Origin: Tuberibacillus sp. Marseille-P3662 | Lineage (GTDB): Bacteria > Bacillota > Bacilli > Bacillales > Sporolactobacillaceae | Assembly (NCBI RefSeq): GCF_900178005.1 | Contig: NZ_FXBS01000002.1 | Span: 87,602-151,601 of the forward strand | Length of the DNA: 64,000 nt | Direction: 5' to 3' | Program-made: the position numbers and the translations under genes | Shown here: piece by piece, positions 1-9,077 of the stretch | How the letters are laid out: each line of letters begins with the position of its first letter | Position numbering within the stretch: the stretch's first letter is position 1 | Notes under the pieces: model-generated | The model's input: only the letters and a program-made list of their open reading frames with translations | What the model was told of the DNA's origin: nothing | Databases searched by the model: none

Positions 1-46
1 CAATAATGATAAAAAGTAAAACCCACTCTTGAATATTTTTCAGCAC
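1..46 (-). CDS. Start of a membrane protein, cut by window edge
   Basis: A GTG codon lies two bases past the stop of the DUF3100 gene and opens a frame reading VLKNIQEWVLLFIII, a hydrophobic start typical of an integral membrane protein. Only about 15 codons are visible. The tight spacing suggests translational coupling with the DUF3100 gene. The family cannot be determined. Confidence 0.4.
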   Translation of the reverse strand, partial: MLKNIQEWVLLFIII

Positions 47-48
47 TG

Positions 49-867
49 TTACGACACCACCTTCGATTTCTTTCCGGAATTCCCATTTCCATTCCTTGTT
101 ATGACTTGATAAAGCTTTTCGGTTAATGGTAACCCTATGAAAATACTGGCGTATAATCCTGTTACTGATGTCAGAAGATTACTTGCGCCAGAAAATGCTG
201 TTATTGTACTAGCCATCTCTGGATAAGCAGCAACAAGCGGTCCCAATGATGCAGCGGTCATACTTCCACTTCCTATACCCGTTGCCATTGCAAAGGCATA
301 CGGATGAAGGGGGGTGATGGTTGCCAAAAAACCTGAAGCTAGTCCCATAAAAATGGATCCGAATACGGTACCAAATATATAGACGGCCATAACACCACGG
401 CCCTCCGGAGAAGATAACCCATATTTATCCGCAATTAATGCCAAATTCGGTTCTCTCCCTATGGAGTGGGTCATTCCAATACTTTCGCGTTTCAGCCCAA
501 GAAATAATGCAATAGGAAGAGCCAAAAATAGGGTACCTAAATTTCCTAATTCTTGAAAAACCAAGGCCCAGCCTGCTTCAATTAACTTCGGTAATGCTGG
601 ACCTGCTTGTACACCAAACTTTGCAACAAGTAATGTCACCGAAATAAAGACAAGTGATTCCGCATTGCTGGATTGCTTGTCCTTTATAAGTGGCGTAAAG
701 AATAACCCAATTCCAATGACAACAGCATAAAGCATCGGCAATAATAGAATAACGCCTGACCCTATTTGTATTTCATGTGTACCCATCAATTCTGTTACAA
801 TCACAATTGCAAATACGAGTAAGTGCAATCGCCAATCTTTCCACATATTAAGTACTTGTCCGCCCAT
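49..867 (-). CDS. DUF3100 family membrane protein
   Basis: A 272-residue, very hydrophobic protein with about seven predicted membrane segments spread over residues 12-245 and a basic C-terminal tail (GNGNSGKKSK). The glycine-rich stretch around residues 190-215 (ATGIGSGSMTAASLGP) and the overall length match what I recall of the DUF3100 family, which often accompanies M20 amidohydrolases, as here. It could be a transporter for the substrate or product of the neighbouring peptidase; that is inference from context. The ATG is preceded by AAGGAGG at good spacing. It lies 57 bp downstream of the M20 gene on the same strand, so both are probably cotranscribed. Confidence 0.7.
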   Translation of the reverse strand: MGGQVLNMWKDWRLHLLVFAIVIVTELMGTHEIQIGSGVILLLPMLYAVVIGIGLFFTPLIKDKQSSNAESLVFISVTLLVAKFGVQAGPALPKLIEAGWALVFQELGNLGTLFLALPIALFLGLKRESIGMTHSIGREPNLALIADKYGLSSPEGRGVMAVYIFGTVFGSIFMGLASGFLATITPLHPYAFAMATGIGSGSMTAASLGPLVAAYPEMASTITAFSGASNLLTSVTGLYASIFIGLPLTEKLYQVITRNGNGNSGKKSKVVS

Positions 868-924
868 CTTCCCATGCCTCCTTTATTTGACAAAACAAGA
901 GCTCGATCATTGGCTCCTTAAAGA

Positions 925-2130
925 CTATTTAATCACTTCATTAAATGATTGATTCGCATATTCTTTCATATATTGCAATGTAGCCTTCCCAAGGGCCTTC
1001 GCAGCATGCAGCAATGCACGCTCGTCGATATCAAATTTCGGATGATGATGCGGATAAGCTTTTTCCCATTCCGGATTTTTCGCACCCGTAAAGAAAAATG
1101 TTCCTTTTACATGCTGTAAGTAATAAGAAAAGTCTTCCCCACCCATAATCGGCGGTGTCTCATTCACCGATTCAATACCTGGCACATCGTTTACGACTTC
1201 TGCGACAAATTCTGTTTCTTCCTTGTAATTGACTAAAGTCGGATAGCCATGCGTGTACGTATACTCATAGTCAGCACCAGACACTTGGCAAGTCCCTTGT
1301 ACCACCTTTTCTATTTCCTTTTCTATGAAATTACGAGTCTTTTCTTTAAAAGTACGAACCGTTCCTGTTAATTCGGCTGAATCTGCAATCACATTATAAG
1401 GATTTTTTGCTTCAAAATTACAAATTGACACAACAGCCGAATCCAGGGGATCCACGCCTCTGCTGATAATTTGCTGCAAATTGTTGATGAGCTGTCCACC
1501 AATAACAATGCTGTCTTTTGTATCGTGTGGATAGGCTCCATGTCCACCTTCACCTTGTATTTTAATATCAAAACGGTCGGGTGCGGCTTGCAGGGCACCG
1601 GTTCGGTAACCAATCTCACCCAGCGGCATCTGTGCTTGTAAATGGGTACCAAAGATGACATCAATCCCCTGCAGACAGCCATCCTCAATCATCGAAATAG
1701 CACCACCCGGCGGCAGCTCTTCAGCATGCTGATGAAGAAAAACAATCGTACCTTCTATATCAGATGTCATCCCATTCAGCACTTTCGCAAGTCCCAATAA
1801 AGTTGCGGTATGCCCATCATGGCCACAGGCATGCATAACGCCATCATTAGCTGATTTAAATGAGACATCGGTTTGCTCTTGAATTGGGAGCGCATCGAAG
1901 TCTGCACGTAAAGCAACCGTTGGCCCCGGTTTTTCTCCTTTTAAATAGGCTAAAACACCATTGCCTCCGACGTTGGTGCGAACTTCATGACCTAATTTCC
2001 TATGATAATCAGCGATATAGGCGGCCGTTTTTTCTTCCTTAAAAGATAACTCAGGATTTTGATGAAGATATCGGCGAATTTCTACAATCTCATCATAAAC
2101 AGCATCCAATTGGCTATATAACTGTTCCAC
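925..2130 (-). CDS. M20D amidohydrolase (aminoacylase/hippurate hydrolase-like)
   Basis: A 401-residue cytosolic metallohydrolase of the M20D group (aminoacylase, IAA-amino-acid hydrolase, N-acetyl-diaminopimelate deacetylase relatives), which cleaves N-acyl amino acids. Visible metal-site motifs are HACGHDGHT (residues 100-108), HQHAEELPPGGA (about 133-144), GTHLQAQMPLG (about 161-171) and GGEDFSYYL (about 330). The lid-domain motif HGAYPHDT is also present. Full length for the family. GTG start with GAGGTGAGG upstream. The exact acyl substrate cannot be read from sequence; pairing with a DUF3100 membrane protein suggests uptake and hydrolysis of an acylated amino acid or peptide. Confidence 0.85.
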   Translation of the reverse strand: MEQLYSQLDAVYDEIVEIRRYLHQNPELSFKEEKTAAYIADYHRKLGHEVRTNVGGNGVLAYLKGEKPGPTVALRADFDALPIQEQTDVSFKSANDGVMHACGHDGHTATLLGLAKVLNGMTSDIEGTIVFLHQHAEELPPGGAISMIEDGCLQGIDVIFGTHLQAQMPLGEIGYRTGALQAAPDRFDIKIQGEGGHGAYPHDTKDSIVIGGQLINNLQQIISRGVDPLDSAVVSICNFEAKNPYNVIADSAELTGTVRTFKEKTRNFIEKEIEKVVQGTCQVSGADYEYTYTHGYPTLVNYKEETEFVAEVVNDVPGIESVNETPPIMGGEDFSYYLQHVKGTFFFTGAKNPEWEKAYPHHHPKFDIDERALLHAAKALGKATLQYMKEYANQSFNEVIK

Positions 2131-2338
2131 TTTTCCTCACCTCTTTTGAAATCTTAACACTTATATTAATATAAAGATTCAGACAATACCATAGAAAAAA
2201 TATGTTTTTTTCTATGTATTCATATGATTAAAAAATAAATAGAGAAAATGCGCTGGCACACACGGAAATATTTTTGCGTTGCATAGATTTGTATGATTAA
2301 GTTTGGACAGTTCCGCTTATTTTTCTAATATAAAAAAA

Positions 2339-2367
2339 TCCCTTTGCGCTATCGTTGCACAAAGGGA
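2339..2367. terminator. Rho-independent terminator after the sulfolipid operon
   Basis: TCCCTTTG pairs with CAAAGGGA around a loop, with A-runs on the left and T-rich sequence on the right. It lies just past the GtrA-like gene and could act on either strand. Confidence 0.7.
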
Positions 2368-2378
2368 AATCCTTTTCT

Positions 2379-2834
2379 TTAATTAGATCTTGCCTTTCCT
2401 TTCCGAAAGACAATCCATTTCATAAATATAAAGCTGGCAGTTGCCGAAACAAACATCGCCAAGCCTTTCGCGACATTGTCCACTAACCACTTAGGTAGGC
2501 CGATCCAATTCAATAACTGATTACCTAGAAAAAAGGTCAGATTACTAATGAACAAGCTGGCTATCGCTTGCAAAACAAACCAAATTTTTTGCTTGGACCA
2601 GCCCTTTTTGACATTATCACGAAATGTAAAACGGGCATTCCATATATAGCTATTTAATACCGCAAGAAAGTAGGAAATGGAGTTATATAACAGGAGTAAT
2701 CCACCCTGCTCCGTTGGCCATAACCACAAAAGCAGGTTAAAACTAGCAATATCAATGATCCCATTAGTGATACCAATTAAATTAAATTGTGTGTATTGCA
2801 TGATGACCTTCTTTAAACGGTCTGTCAATGTCAT
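2379..2834 (-). CDS. GtrA-like membrane protein
   Basis: A 151-residue protein with four predicted membrane segments and the GtrA-family pattern: FNLIGITNGIIDIASFNLLLW near the start, YNSISYFLAVLNSYIWNARFTFR in the middle and KGLAMFVSATASFIFMKWIVFRK at the end. GtrA-type proteins are small membrane proteins proposed to help move lipid-linked sugars or to assist glycosyltransferases. It is the last gene of a three-gene unit with an SqdX-like glycosyltransferase and UDP-sulfoquinovose synthase, so a role in placing or exporting a sulfoquinovosyl or related glycolipid is a reasonable inference. Confidence 0.8.
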   Translation of the reverse strand: MTLTDRLKKVIMQYTQFNLIGITNGIIDIASFNLLLWLWPTEQGGLLLLYNSISYFLAVLNSYIWNARFTFRDNVKKGWSKQKIWFVLQAIASLFISNLTFFLGNQLLNWIGLPKWLVDNVAKGLAMFVSATASFIFMKWIVFRKGKARSN

Positions 2835-2858
2835 ACTCTGTAACAGCTCCGACCTGCT

Positions 2859-4016
2859 TTAATGATCATTCTCGCCTTTGACCTCATAGACCCACTCTGC
2901 GCCCTTTTCTTGAAGGACTTGATGATAAAAATCAAGCAGCTGTTTTGATTGACCCGACCATCCCAAATCAGCACTCACTTCTCGGGCTTGTTCAGAAATG
3001 GCATCACGCAAAGATTTATCATTCAATTTCTCGAGTGTTTTAACAAAATCACCTGGAACCTCAGGATCATATAACAATCCGGATACACCGTCTTCAACTT
3101 GCTCGCATGTCGGCCCGCTCTTGGCAGCGACCATTGGCAGTCCGGACGCCATAGCCTCTAAAATCACCAATCCTAGCGTTTCCGTTGTTGACGGAAAAAC
3201 AAAAGCGTCCGAAGAAGCAAAGGCTTGAGACAACTCATCACCATGAAGAAACCCAGTAAACACCACGTTCCTTCCTTGAAAATGGTCCTCCAAGGATGCT
3301 CTATAGGGTCCATCCCCTACAATGGCAAGGCCAAAATCGGGGTTACGATCTAAACAGTCGCGGATTTTTTCTATTTCTTTTTCTGCCGCTAACCGGCCGA
3401 CATATAGGAGCAATGTTTTAGCTGGATTACCGTTTGATAAGCGATGCCTCATATCCTCACTGTAAAAGTCAGGATGAAACCGCTCCGTATCAACCCCGCG
3501 TTTCCACACTTCAACATTCTTAAATCGTTGTTCCTTTAATTCAGACGCAACAGACTGGGAGGTGCATAAATTCAAGTCAGCCCGATTATGTAACAGCCGA
3601 AAATACCACCATAATACCGGTTTGACAAAAGATACACGGTAATAATCAGCATATTTGGGTATATGAGTATGATAGGAAGCGACAAGCGGCCATTTCCCCC
3701 ATCGCCCATAAAACATGCCCGCTGCCCCCATTAAAGCGGGATTAACAACGTGAACAAGATCAGGGGCAAATTGCTTCAGAGCTCGTCCAATTTTTCTGTT
3801 TGGATAGGCAAATTTTTTGTGTCCTTTATATAAGAAAAACGAACGAGCTGGGATACCAACGACCTTGGCTCCTTCAAATTCTTTGACACCTAGGTCCGGA
3901 GCGATAATCAATACCTCATGCCCCTGTTCTTGAATCCATCTAATCGAATGACAAAGCCTAGTCACAATGCCATCGGTTGAAGGTAGAAAGGTTTCAGTTA
4001 CAATTGCAATTTTCAT
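2859..4016 (-). CDS. Glycosyltransferase family 4, SqdX/SQD2-like
   Basis: A 385-residue GT-B enzyme of family GT4. The start (KIAIVTETFLPSTDGIVTRL), LVHVVNPALMGAAGMFY and the stretch ASYHTHIPKYADYY closely follow sulfoquinovosyl-diacylglycerol synthases (SqdX, SQD2) and related GT4 glycolipid synthases as I remember them. The nucleotide-sugar site SSDAFVFPSTTETLGLVILEAMASGLP is present near residues 265-292. It follows the UDP-sulfoquinovose synthase gene by 32 bp, which is the strongest reason to propose transfer of sulfoquinovose to diacylglycerol at the cytoplasmic membrane. A mannosyl- or glucosyl-transferase remains possible. Confidence 0.8.
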   Translation of the reverse strand: MKIAIVTETFLPSTDGIVTRLCHSIRWIQEQGHEVLIIAPDLGVKEFEGAKVVGIPARSFFLYKGHKKFAYPNRKIGRALKQFAPDLVHVVNPALMGAAGMFYGRWGKWPLVASYHTHIPKYADYYRVSFVKPVLWWYFRLLHNRADLNLCTSQSVASELKEQRFKNVEVWKRGVDTERFHPDFYSEDMRHRLSNGNPAKTLLLYVGRLAAEKEIEKIRDCLDRNPDFGLAIVGDGPYRASLEDHFQGRNVVFTGFLHGDELSQAFASSDAFVFPSTTETLGLVILEAMASGLPMVAAKSGPTCEQVEDGVSGLLYDPEVPGDFVKTLEKLNDKSLRDAISEQAREVSADLGWSGQSKQLLDFYHQVLQEKGAEWVYEVKGENDH

Positions 4017-4048
4017 ACTTAATTCCCCGCCTTAATGGTCTTTCAGGT

Positions 4049-5194
4049 CTACCAAGTAATTTGCGGCATAACATTTTCTTTAATCACGCGATCCTTATGC
4101 TTAATCACAGTTTTGAGAATGTTCCTTAACACATCATCTGTTAGTAAATGGGGTTCTAAACCTAGATCAATTAAGTTCGTGTTAATGGCTTTATAGTAAT
4201 GATCTTCTTTCTCGACACGAGGATTATTCAGACGGCCAATCTCTGCCTGAAGCCCCTCTTCTTTGGCGATATTTTGCACTCTTTCAGCAAGATCAAGGAC
4301 AGAGAAGTCTTCAGTGAACTGGTTGAATACCCGAAACTCCCCTTGATCAGCCGGTTCTTCTGCGGCAATTTGAATGCACCGAACCGTATCAGCAATATTT
4401 AAAAACGCACGTGTTTGTTTTCCCGAGCCATATACAGTCAAATCGTGTCCGATGGCCGCTTGAATTAAGAAGCGGTTAAGCGCGGTACCAAACACGGCAT
4501 CATAATCCAGACGATTGACTAAGCCTGGATCCATCATTGTTTCTTCGGTATGCAGTCCGTAAACAATCCCCTGGTTCAAATCTGTGACACGAAGTCCCCA
4601 CGTTTTACAGGCGAACATGAGATTGTGACTATCATGAACCTTAGACAAATGATACATTGATCCAGGTTGTTTTGGATAAGGAAGGACATCTTCCCGGCCA
4701 TTATGTTCGACACGGAGATAACCTTCTTCAATGTCAATATTCGGTTGCCCATACTCTCCCATTGTTCCCAATTTAATCAGATGACAATCAGGAGCCATTT
4801 CGCGAATCGCGTAAATCACATTTAATGTACCAACAACATTATTGGTTTGTGTGAACACAGCATGTTCACGGTCAATCATTGAATAAGGCGCCGAGCGCTG
4901 TTCTGCAAAGTGGACAAAAGCCTCAGGCTTTGTTTGCTTCATGACCTCACGTAAAAAATCATAAGACGTGAGATCGCCTTTATAAATATCAATGTTTTTA
5001 CCTGTTATCTTTTTCCAAATAGCCACCCGATTTTCCAATGACTCAATGGGAGTTAATGAATTCGACTTTAATTCATCGTCCCATGTCCGTCGAGCTTGAC
5101 TATCTAAGATAGCGACATCGTGACCTTGGTTGGATAAATACAATGCCGTTGGCCATCCACAAAAGCCGTCCCCGCCTGCAACTAGTATTTTCAT
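4049..5194 (-). CDS. UDP-sulfoquinovose synthase (SQD1/SqdB-like)
   Basis: A 381-residue NAD-dependent SDR of the nucleotide-sugar type that makes UDP-sulfoquinovose from UDP-glucose and sulfite. The N-terminal GGDGFCGWPTALYL is the SQD1 version of the Rossmann motif. QRSAPYSMIDR (99-109), KLGTMGEYGQPNIDIEEGY (141-159), SMYHLSKVHDSHN (179-191), DLNQGIVYG and NRLDYDAVFGTALNRF are all signature SQD1 stretches. The catalytic Thr144, Tyr181 and Lys185 sit one position off the plant enzyme. First gene of the sulfolipid unit; AGGAGG precedes the ATG. About 230 bp of intergenic DNA upstream should hold the promoter. Confidence 0.92.
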   Translation of the reverse strand: MKILVAGGDGFCGWPTALYLSNQGHDVAILDSQARRTWDDELKSNSLTPIESLENRVAIWKKITGKNIDIYKGDLTSYDFLREVMKQTKPEAFVHFAEQRSAPYSMIDREHAVFTQTNNVVGTLNVIYAIREMAPDCHLIKLGTMGEYGQPNIDIEEGYLRVEHNGREDVLPYPKQPGSMYHLSKVHDSHNLMFACKTWGLRVTDLNQGIVYGLHTEETMMDPGLVNRLDYDAVFGTALNRFLIQAAIGHDLTVYGSGKQTRAFLNIADTVRCIQIAAEEPADQGEFRVFNQFTEDFSVLDLAERVQNIAKEEGLQAEIGRLNNPRVEKEDHYYKAINTNLIDLGLEPHLLTDDVLRNILKTVIKHKDRVIKENVMPQITW

Positions 5195-5427
5195 TTCATT
5201 TTCCTCCTGGCTTATCTTTGATAAAATAAGTCATTTTCAGACTTAGATAACATAACCACAAATGATTCAAACATCGTTTTATGGTGCACTGCTCTTTTTA
5301 TGCCATAGAATCCTGCTAGTGTCAAAGCTAATCTAGTTCGTTCTCATTTTAACATACGCCTAGTATTTATGCGGGGACGCTTATCATAAGTTTTAATTTT
5401 TGTAAGGATTCCCTCTGTTGTTATACT

Positions 5428-5736
5428 TTATCCCTCAACTTTTTCATCATTATTAGGGATGACATGGGCATCAATTTGAAGGGGTTCAAGCATCCATCCC
5501 TTAGTTGACTCTAAAAAGTTGTTAAAATGCTCACTTCTCTTATGCTTGTCAATAGCAGCCTGGTCAGCCCATTTTTCTAAGGTCATAAACGTATTTGTCT
5601 CGTCCACCGCTTCAAAAAGACGATAACCGAGATTACCCTCCTCTGCTTGCGATTGCTTCACAGCCCGGTCTGCTTTTTCAAGGAATTCAGACCGATGTTC
5701 TGGGTTAATTTTTATCCATCCATGTATGATCACCAT
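5428..5736 (-). CDS. Putative quinol monooxygenase (ABM domain)
   Basis: A 102-residue antibiotic-biosynthesis-monooxygenase fold protein, like YgiN-type quinol monooxygenases. The single ferredoxin-like domain runs from VIIHGWIKINPEHRSEFL through EEGNLGYRLFEAVDE and FMTLEKWADQAAIDKHKRSEHF. The ATG at 5736 is preferred because GGAGGT lies 7 bases upstream, while an earlier in-frame start has no site. It follows the TetR gene with slight overlap of signals, so the regulator and enzyme are probably co-expressed. Likely role: handling quinones or reactive small molecules. Confidence 0.75.
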   Translation of the reverse strand: MVIIHGWIKINPEHRSEFLEKADRAVKQSQAEEGNLGYRLFEAVDETNTFMTLEKWADQAAIDKHKRSEHFNNFLESTKGWMLEPLQIDAHVIPNNDEKVEG

Positions 5737-5755
5737 TGTAGTTACCTCCAGCATT

Positions 5756-6340
5756 TCAACTTTTATTCCCCTTAATTCCGTATAAAACGAAGTTACTAAC
5801 TTCGCGAATCATGTCAGGCGTAAAGTGATTGACTTCAGTCTTGTCATGAATTTCTTTGTGCGTAGTCATCGCTAATACAGCCGAAATCATGCCAACAGTA
5901 AATAAAAAGAAGTCGGAAATTGTATGAATGTCACCTTGACGAATTCTTCGTTCAATTTCCATCTCTTCTGGACGTTCACGGTGAATCTGCTGCACATATT
6001 GCGTGGATAATTCAGGGTGATGATAGGTTTCATTAAATAATATCTCAAACTGTTCCCGGTTGTTTTGAATTAGGGCTAGCAAATTTGTGACATACCGCTC
6101 AATTAGGGCCTCAAGAGAGAGGTGACTCACGTCTTCTGTAGAAGTGGTTAACTCTGTTTTCGGCGTGACACAGGCTAATAACAACGCCTTCTTGCTCTCA
6201 AAATATTTGTAGATGGTGGCTTCTGATATATCACAAACCTTTGCGATTTCACTTGTTTTTGTTGCGTCGAAACCTTTTTTTGCAAACAACGCCCTTGAAT
6301 GCTTAAGAATGAATTGTTTTGTTTTTTCACCTTTATTCAC
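5756..6340 (-). CDS. TetR/AcrR family transcriptional regulator
   Basis: A 194-residue regulator with an N-terminal helix-turn-helix (ALFAKKGFDATKTSEIAKVCDISEATIYKYFESK, about residues 16-50) and a variable ligand-binding C-terminal half. GTG at 6340 is chosen because AGGGGG lies 6 bases before it. A perfect 24-bp palindrome sits immediately upstream at 6363-6386 and is the obvious candidate autoregulatory operator. Neighbours are an SDR and a monooxygenase on the same strand, suggesting a small redox-stress or quinone-response unit. Confidence 0.88.
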   Translation of the reverse strand: MNKGEKTKQFILKHSRALFAKKGFDATKTSEIAKVCDISEATIYKYFESKKALLLACVTPKTELTTSTEDVSHLSLEALIERYVTNLLALIQNNREQFEILFNETYHHPELSTQYVQQIHRERPEEMEIERRIRQGDIHTISDFFLFTVGMISAVLAMTTHKEIHDKTEVNHFTPDMIREVSNFVLYGIKGNKS

Positions 6341-6362
6341 ACTCATCCCCCTAGACAATCAT

Positions 6363-6386
6363 TAGACCAGCTGATCAGCTGGTCTA
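6363..6386. promoter_or_regulatory. Perfect 24-bp palindrome, likely TetR operator
   Basis: Arms TAGACCAGCTGA and TCAGCTGGTCTA meet with no spacer. It lies between the SDR stop and the TetR start, where an autoregulatory operator would sit. No T-run follows, so a terminator is less likely. Confidence 0.65.
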
Positions 6387-6395
6387 TTAACATAG

Positions 6396-7145
6396 CTATT
6401 TGAATTCAGCATAGCCATCATCAAGCATGACAATGCTACCGTTAATAACATTAGCTTCATCTAATGACAGTAGATAAACAGCATCAGCAATAGCTTCTGG
6501 CTGAATCAATTCATGTCTCATTTGATGACTTTCTAAAGTTTCCGTCAGACCTGCATCTTTATAACCTTGAATAATCGGTGTATCAACACCGCCTGGGGCG
6601 ACACCAACGACACGGATGCCATACTCTGCAAGCTCAAGCGCACCGGTTTGTGTCGCCATTTTCACAGCCCCTTTGGAAACTTGATAGGCAAAAGTCCCCT
6701 GAGACGCTAAGAACCCAAAAACAGAAGCTGTATTAATAATCACACCTTTGATACCGAGTTCTTTCATTTTCTTACCAGCAGCAATCAGCCCATAAACAAC
6801 ACCATGTTGGTTAACGCCAATCACCTTATGATAGTCTTCAATTTTTTGCTCTAACAGCGGCCCTTGAACACCAATACCCGCATTGTTATACATAACATCT
6901 ATGCGGCCGTATGTCTCAACGGCTTTCTCCACAAGGGCCTCAACCTCTTCCGGCTTGGAAACGTCCGTTTTAACAAACGTCGCTTCACCGCCCTCTGACT
7001 GAATCATGTCAACTGTTTCTTGACCGCCTGATTCATCAAAATCGGCAACCACCACTTGGTCACCTTTTTTAGCAAATTTTAAACATCCTTCTCGACCTAT
7101 CCCGCTGGCACCACCTGTTACGACTGTTACTCGCTTTGTTGTCAC
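6396..7145 (-). CDS. SDR family oxidoreductase
   Basis: A 249-residue classical short-chain dehydrogenase. TGGASGIGRE (residues 10-19) binds NAD(P); NNAG follows strand 4; the catalytic YQVSK lies near residue 153 with an upstream Ser. GTG start with AGGAGG upstream. Its promoter region carries a second palindrome (7171-7194). Probably acts on a ketone or aldehyde in the same response as the monooxygenase; substrate unknown. Confidence 0.85.
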   Translation of the reverse strand: MTTKRVTVVTGGASGIGREGCLKFAKKGDQVVVADFDESGGQETVDMIQSEGGEATFVKTDVSKPEEVEALVEKAVETYGRIDVMYNNAGIGVQGPLLEQKIEDYHKVIGVNQHGVVYGLIAAGKKMKELGIKGVIINTASVFGFLASQGTFAYQVSKGAVKMATQTGALELAEYGIRVVGVAPGGVDTPIIQGYKDAGLTETLESHQMRHELIQPEAIADAVYLLSLDEANVINGSIVMLDDGYAEFK

Positions 7146-7170
7146 AATTATAACCTCCTGTCCAAAATAA

Positions 7171-7194
7171 AAAAGTAAGTAAATACTTACTTTT
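7171..7194. promoter_or_regulatory. Palindrome in the SDR promoter
   Basis: Arms AAAAGTAAGTA and TACTTACTTTT flank a 2-bp spacer, 26 bp upstream of the SDR start. The sequence differs from the palindrome beside the TetR gene, so it may be read by another TetR-type regulator. Confidence 0.55.
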
Positions 7195-7345
7195 AATAAG
7201 GCCCATTATATGCTTCTTGACTATGATGCACAAGCTATTGGGCTTGTTATGCCAAACAAGCCCAAATTATAAGTTAACTGAAGTATACGGTTTAAAAACT
7301 AAACAAGAAATGAGTTGATCATGAGGTTGTGTTTAAATCACTTTC

Positions 7346-7729
7346 TTACACCCAACTGCTAAGATCTGTATGAAGGTGCTCCAACCATTCAACATATGTT
7401 TGATACATGTCACTTTGTAGAAATTGCTTTAACATATTATCTTCAGGCCCGAAGAAAAACGCTTTATCATTGTGATAATTCACAAGGTTTGTGTAAGACA
7501 CTTTCGTAAAATGATGATCTAATGTATAGCGAAACTTATTGAGCGGATCACAAACAAAACGAACGGTAAACACTTCATTTTGCGGCAATAATCTGATCGG
7601 TGTCGGCAATAACAAATAAGGATGGTCCAATCGATCGAATCCGATAAAAAAGTCTCCCGGGTCTTCTTCCCGACTTGGCATCCGATTCATGATAGATTCT
7701 ACAAGTAATTGATAGACTGACGCTCCCAT
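7346..7729 (-). CDS. Hypothetical protein
   Basis: A 127-residue soluble protein that I do not recognise. It is rich in aromatic residues (FFIGFDRLDHPYLLLPTPIRLLP, LVNYHNDKAFFFGPEDN) and has no membrane segment or signal peptide. The ATG at 7729 fits AGGGAGG with 8-base spacing; an ATG two codons earlier is too close. It stands alone, with a divergent gene (mnmH) starting 236 bp away. Confidence 0.6.
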   Translation of the reverse strand: MGASVYQLLVESIMNRMPSREEDPGDFFIGFDRLDHPYLLLPTPIRLLPQNEVFTVRFVCDPLNKFRYTLDHHFTKVSYTNLVNYHNDKAFFFGPEDNMLKQFLQSDMYQTYVEWLEHLHTDLSSWV

Positions 7730-7964
7730 TGTCATAACCTCCCTAAGGGTTGCACCATTTTTCCCGAACAGTGCTTTTACTCTATCTCTATGTTCACCAA
7801 TCTCTTAATAGAATATACTTTCATAAAAAAATCATAGATTGGTTCATGATCTGAGCCGAGACCCTCTTTTTTACAAACCATACTTTTTTCATTAAAATTA
7901 ATATAATGAGCCTATAATTTATCGTAGCTATAAATGGTTCGTAGCATAGAAAGGTGGATATAGA

Positions 7965-9014
7965 TTGTTTCAAGATATCACGTTAGATAAGTTATTCACT
8001 TTAGAAAATAAGCAAGAACTTGCATTAATTGATGTACGTTCACCTTCTGAATATAAGGATGCCACCATCCCTGGCAGCTATAATATACCTTTATTTTCTG
8101 ACGAAGAAAGAGCTGAAGTTGGAACGCTTTATAAGCAAGTCAGTAAGGAAGCGGCTAAAGAACGGGGGCTTGAAATTGTCTCAGCCAAACTTCCACAGTT
8201 CATTAAACAATTTGGTCAGATCAATACAGAGCATAAGGCTGTATTCTGCTGGCGAGGCGGTATGCGCAGTCGAACCACCGCAACCGTTCTCGATTTAATG
8301 GGGATCCATGCTTATCGTTTACAAGGCGGTATCAGAGCCTACCGAGAGTGGGTTGTAAAGACGCTTGAAGAAATAGATTTCAAGCCAGAAGCCTTCGTCC
8401 TCAATGGCTATACCGGAACCGGCAAGACGATAATCTTACAGCGCCTCGAGCAAGAAGGCCACCCTATCTTAGATTTGGAAGGCATGGCTAATCACAGAGG
8501 CTCTGTCTTTGGACAAATTGGTCTTGAACCCCACAACCAAAAAACCTTCGACGCCCTTCTCGTTGAAAAAGTGCTCCATCTGCAAGCATCGCCCTATGTG
8601 CTGTTAGAAGCGGAAAGCAAACGGATCGGTAAATCGGTCCTCCCAGAGTTTCTCCTTAAGAAAAAAGAACAGGGAACACAAATATTTATAGACATGCCCT
8701 TAGAAGAACGGGTCCAGAATATTTTAGAAGAATACCGTCCTTGGGAGCATCACAACCAATGTCTTGAAGCATTTCGTATTATTAAAAAGCGCATTCACAC
8801 ACCCATCGCAACACAAATAGACAACGATTTACAAGCTGGCCATTATGAATCTGCCGTTAGTCTCATGCTTGACTATTATTATGACCGCCGCTATGAACAC
8901 GCTGCGGAGCAATACCCAGATGACCGTAGCGTTACCATTCAAGTCAAGAATATTGATGAAGCGGTTCAAGTGATTCGCGACAAGGTTCAGACAAATGCTA
9001 ACATGAGTGAGTAG
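7965..9014 (+). CDS. mnmH: tRNA 2-selenouridine synthase
   Basis: A 349-residue enzyme (MnmH/SelU/YbbB) that replaces sulfur by selenium at the wobble 2-thiouridine of tRNA-Lys, -Glu and -Gln, using selenophosphate. The N-terminal rhodanese domain carries FCWRGGMRSR with the active Cys95. The C-terminal domain has the P-loop GYTGTGKT (148-155) that binds the geranyl/seleno-intermediate chemistry partner. TTG start, with AAAGGTGG upstream. Its selenophosphate would come from SelD at 23.8 kb. The gene is alone, not in the main selenium cluster. Confidence 0.93.
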   Translation: MFQDITLDKLFTLENKQELALIDVRSPSEYKDATIPGSYNIPLFSDEERAEVGTLYKQVSKEAAKERGLEIVSAKLPQFIKQFGQINTEHKAVFCWRGGMRSRTTATVLDLMGIHAYRLQGGIRAYREWVVKTLEEIDFKPEAFVLNGYTGTGKTIILQRLEQEGHPILDLEGMANHRGSVFGQIGLEPHNQKTFDALLVEKVLHLQASPYVLLEAESKRIGKSVLPEFLLKKKEQGTQIFIDMPLEERVQNILEEYRPWEHHNQCLEAFRIIKKRIHTPIATQIDNDLQAGHYESAVSLMLDYYYDRRYEHAAEQYPDDRSVTIQVKNIDEAVQVIRDKVQTNANMSE

Positions 9015-9077
9015 GTTCCTATATTTTTGTGCATAATGACCTAGCAAGCTTGACTTAAAAGGATTGGAGGCATTCCT

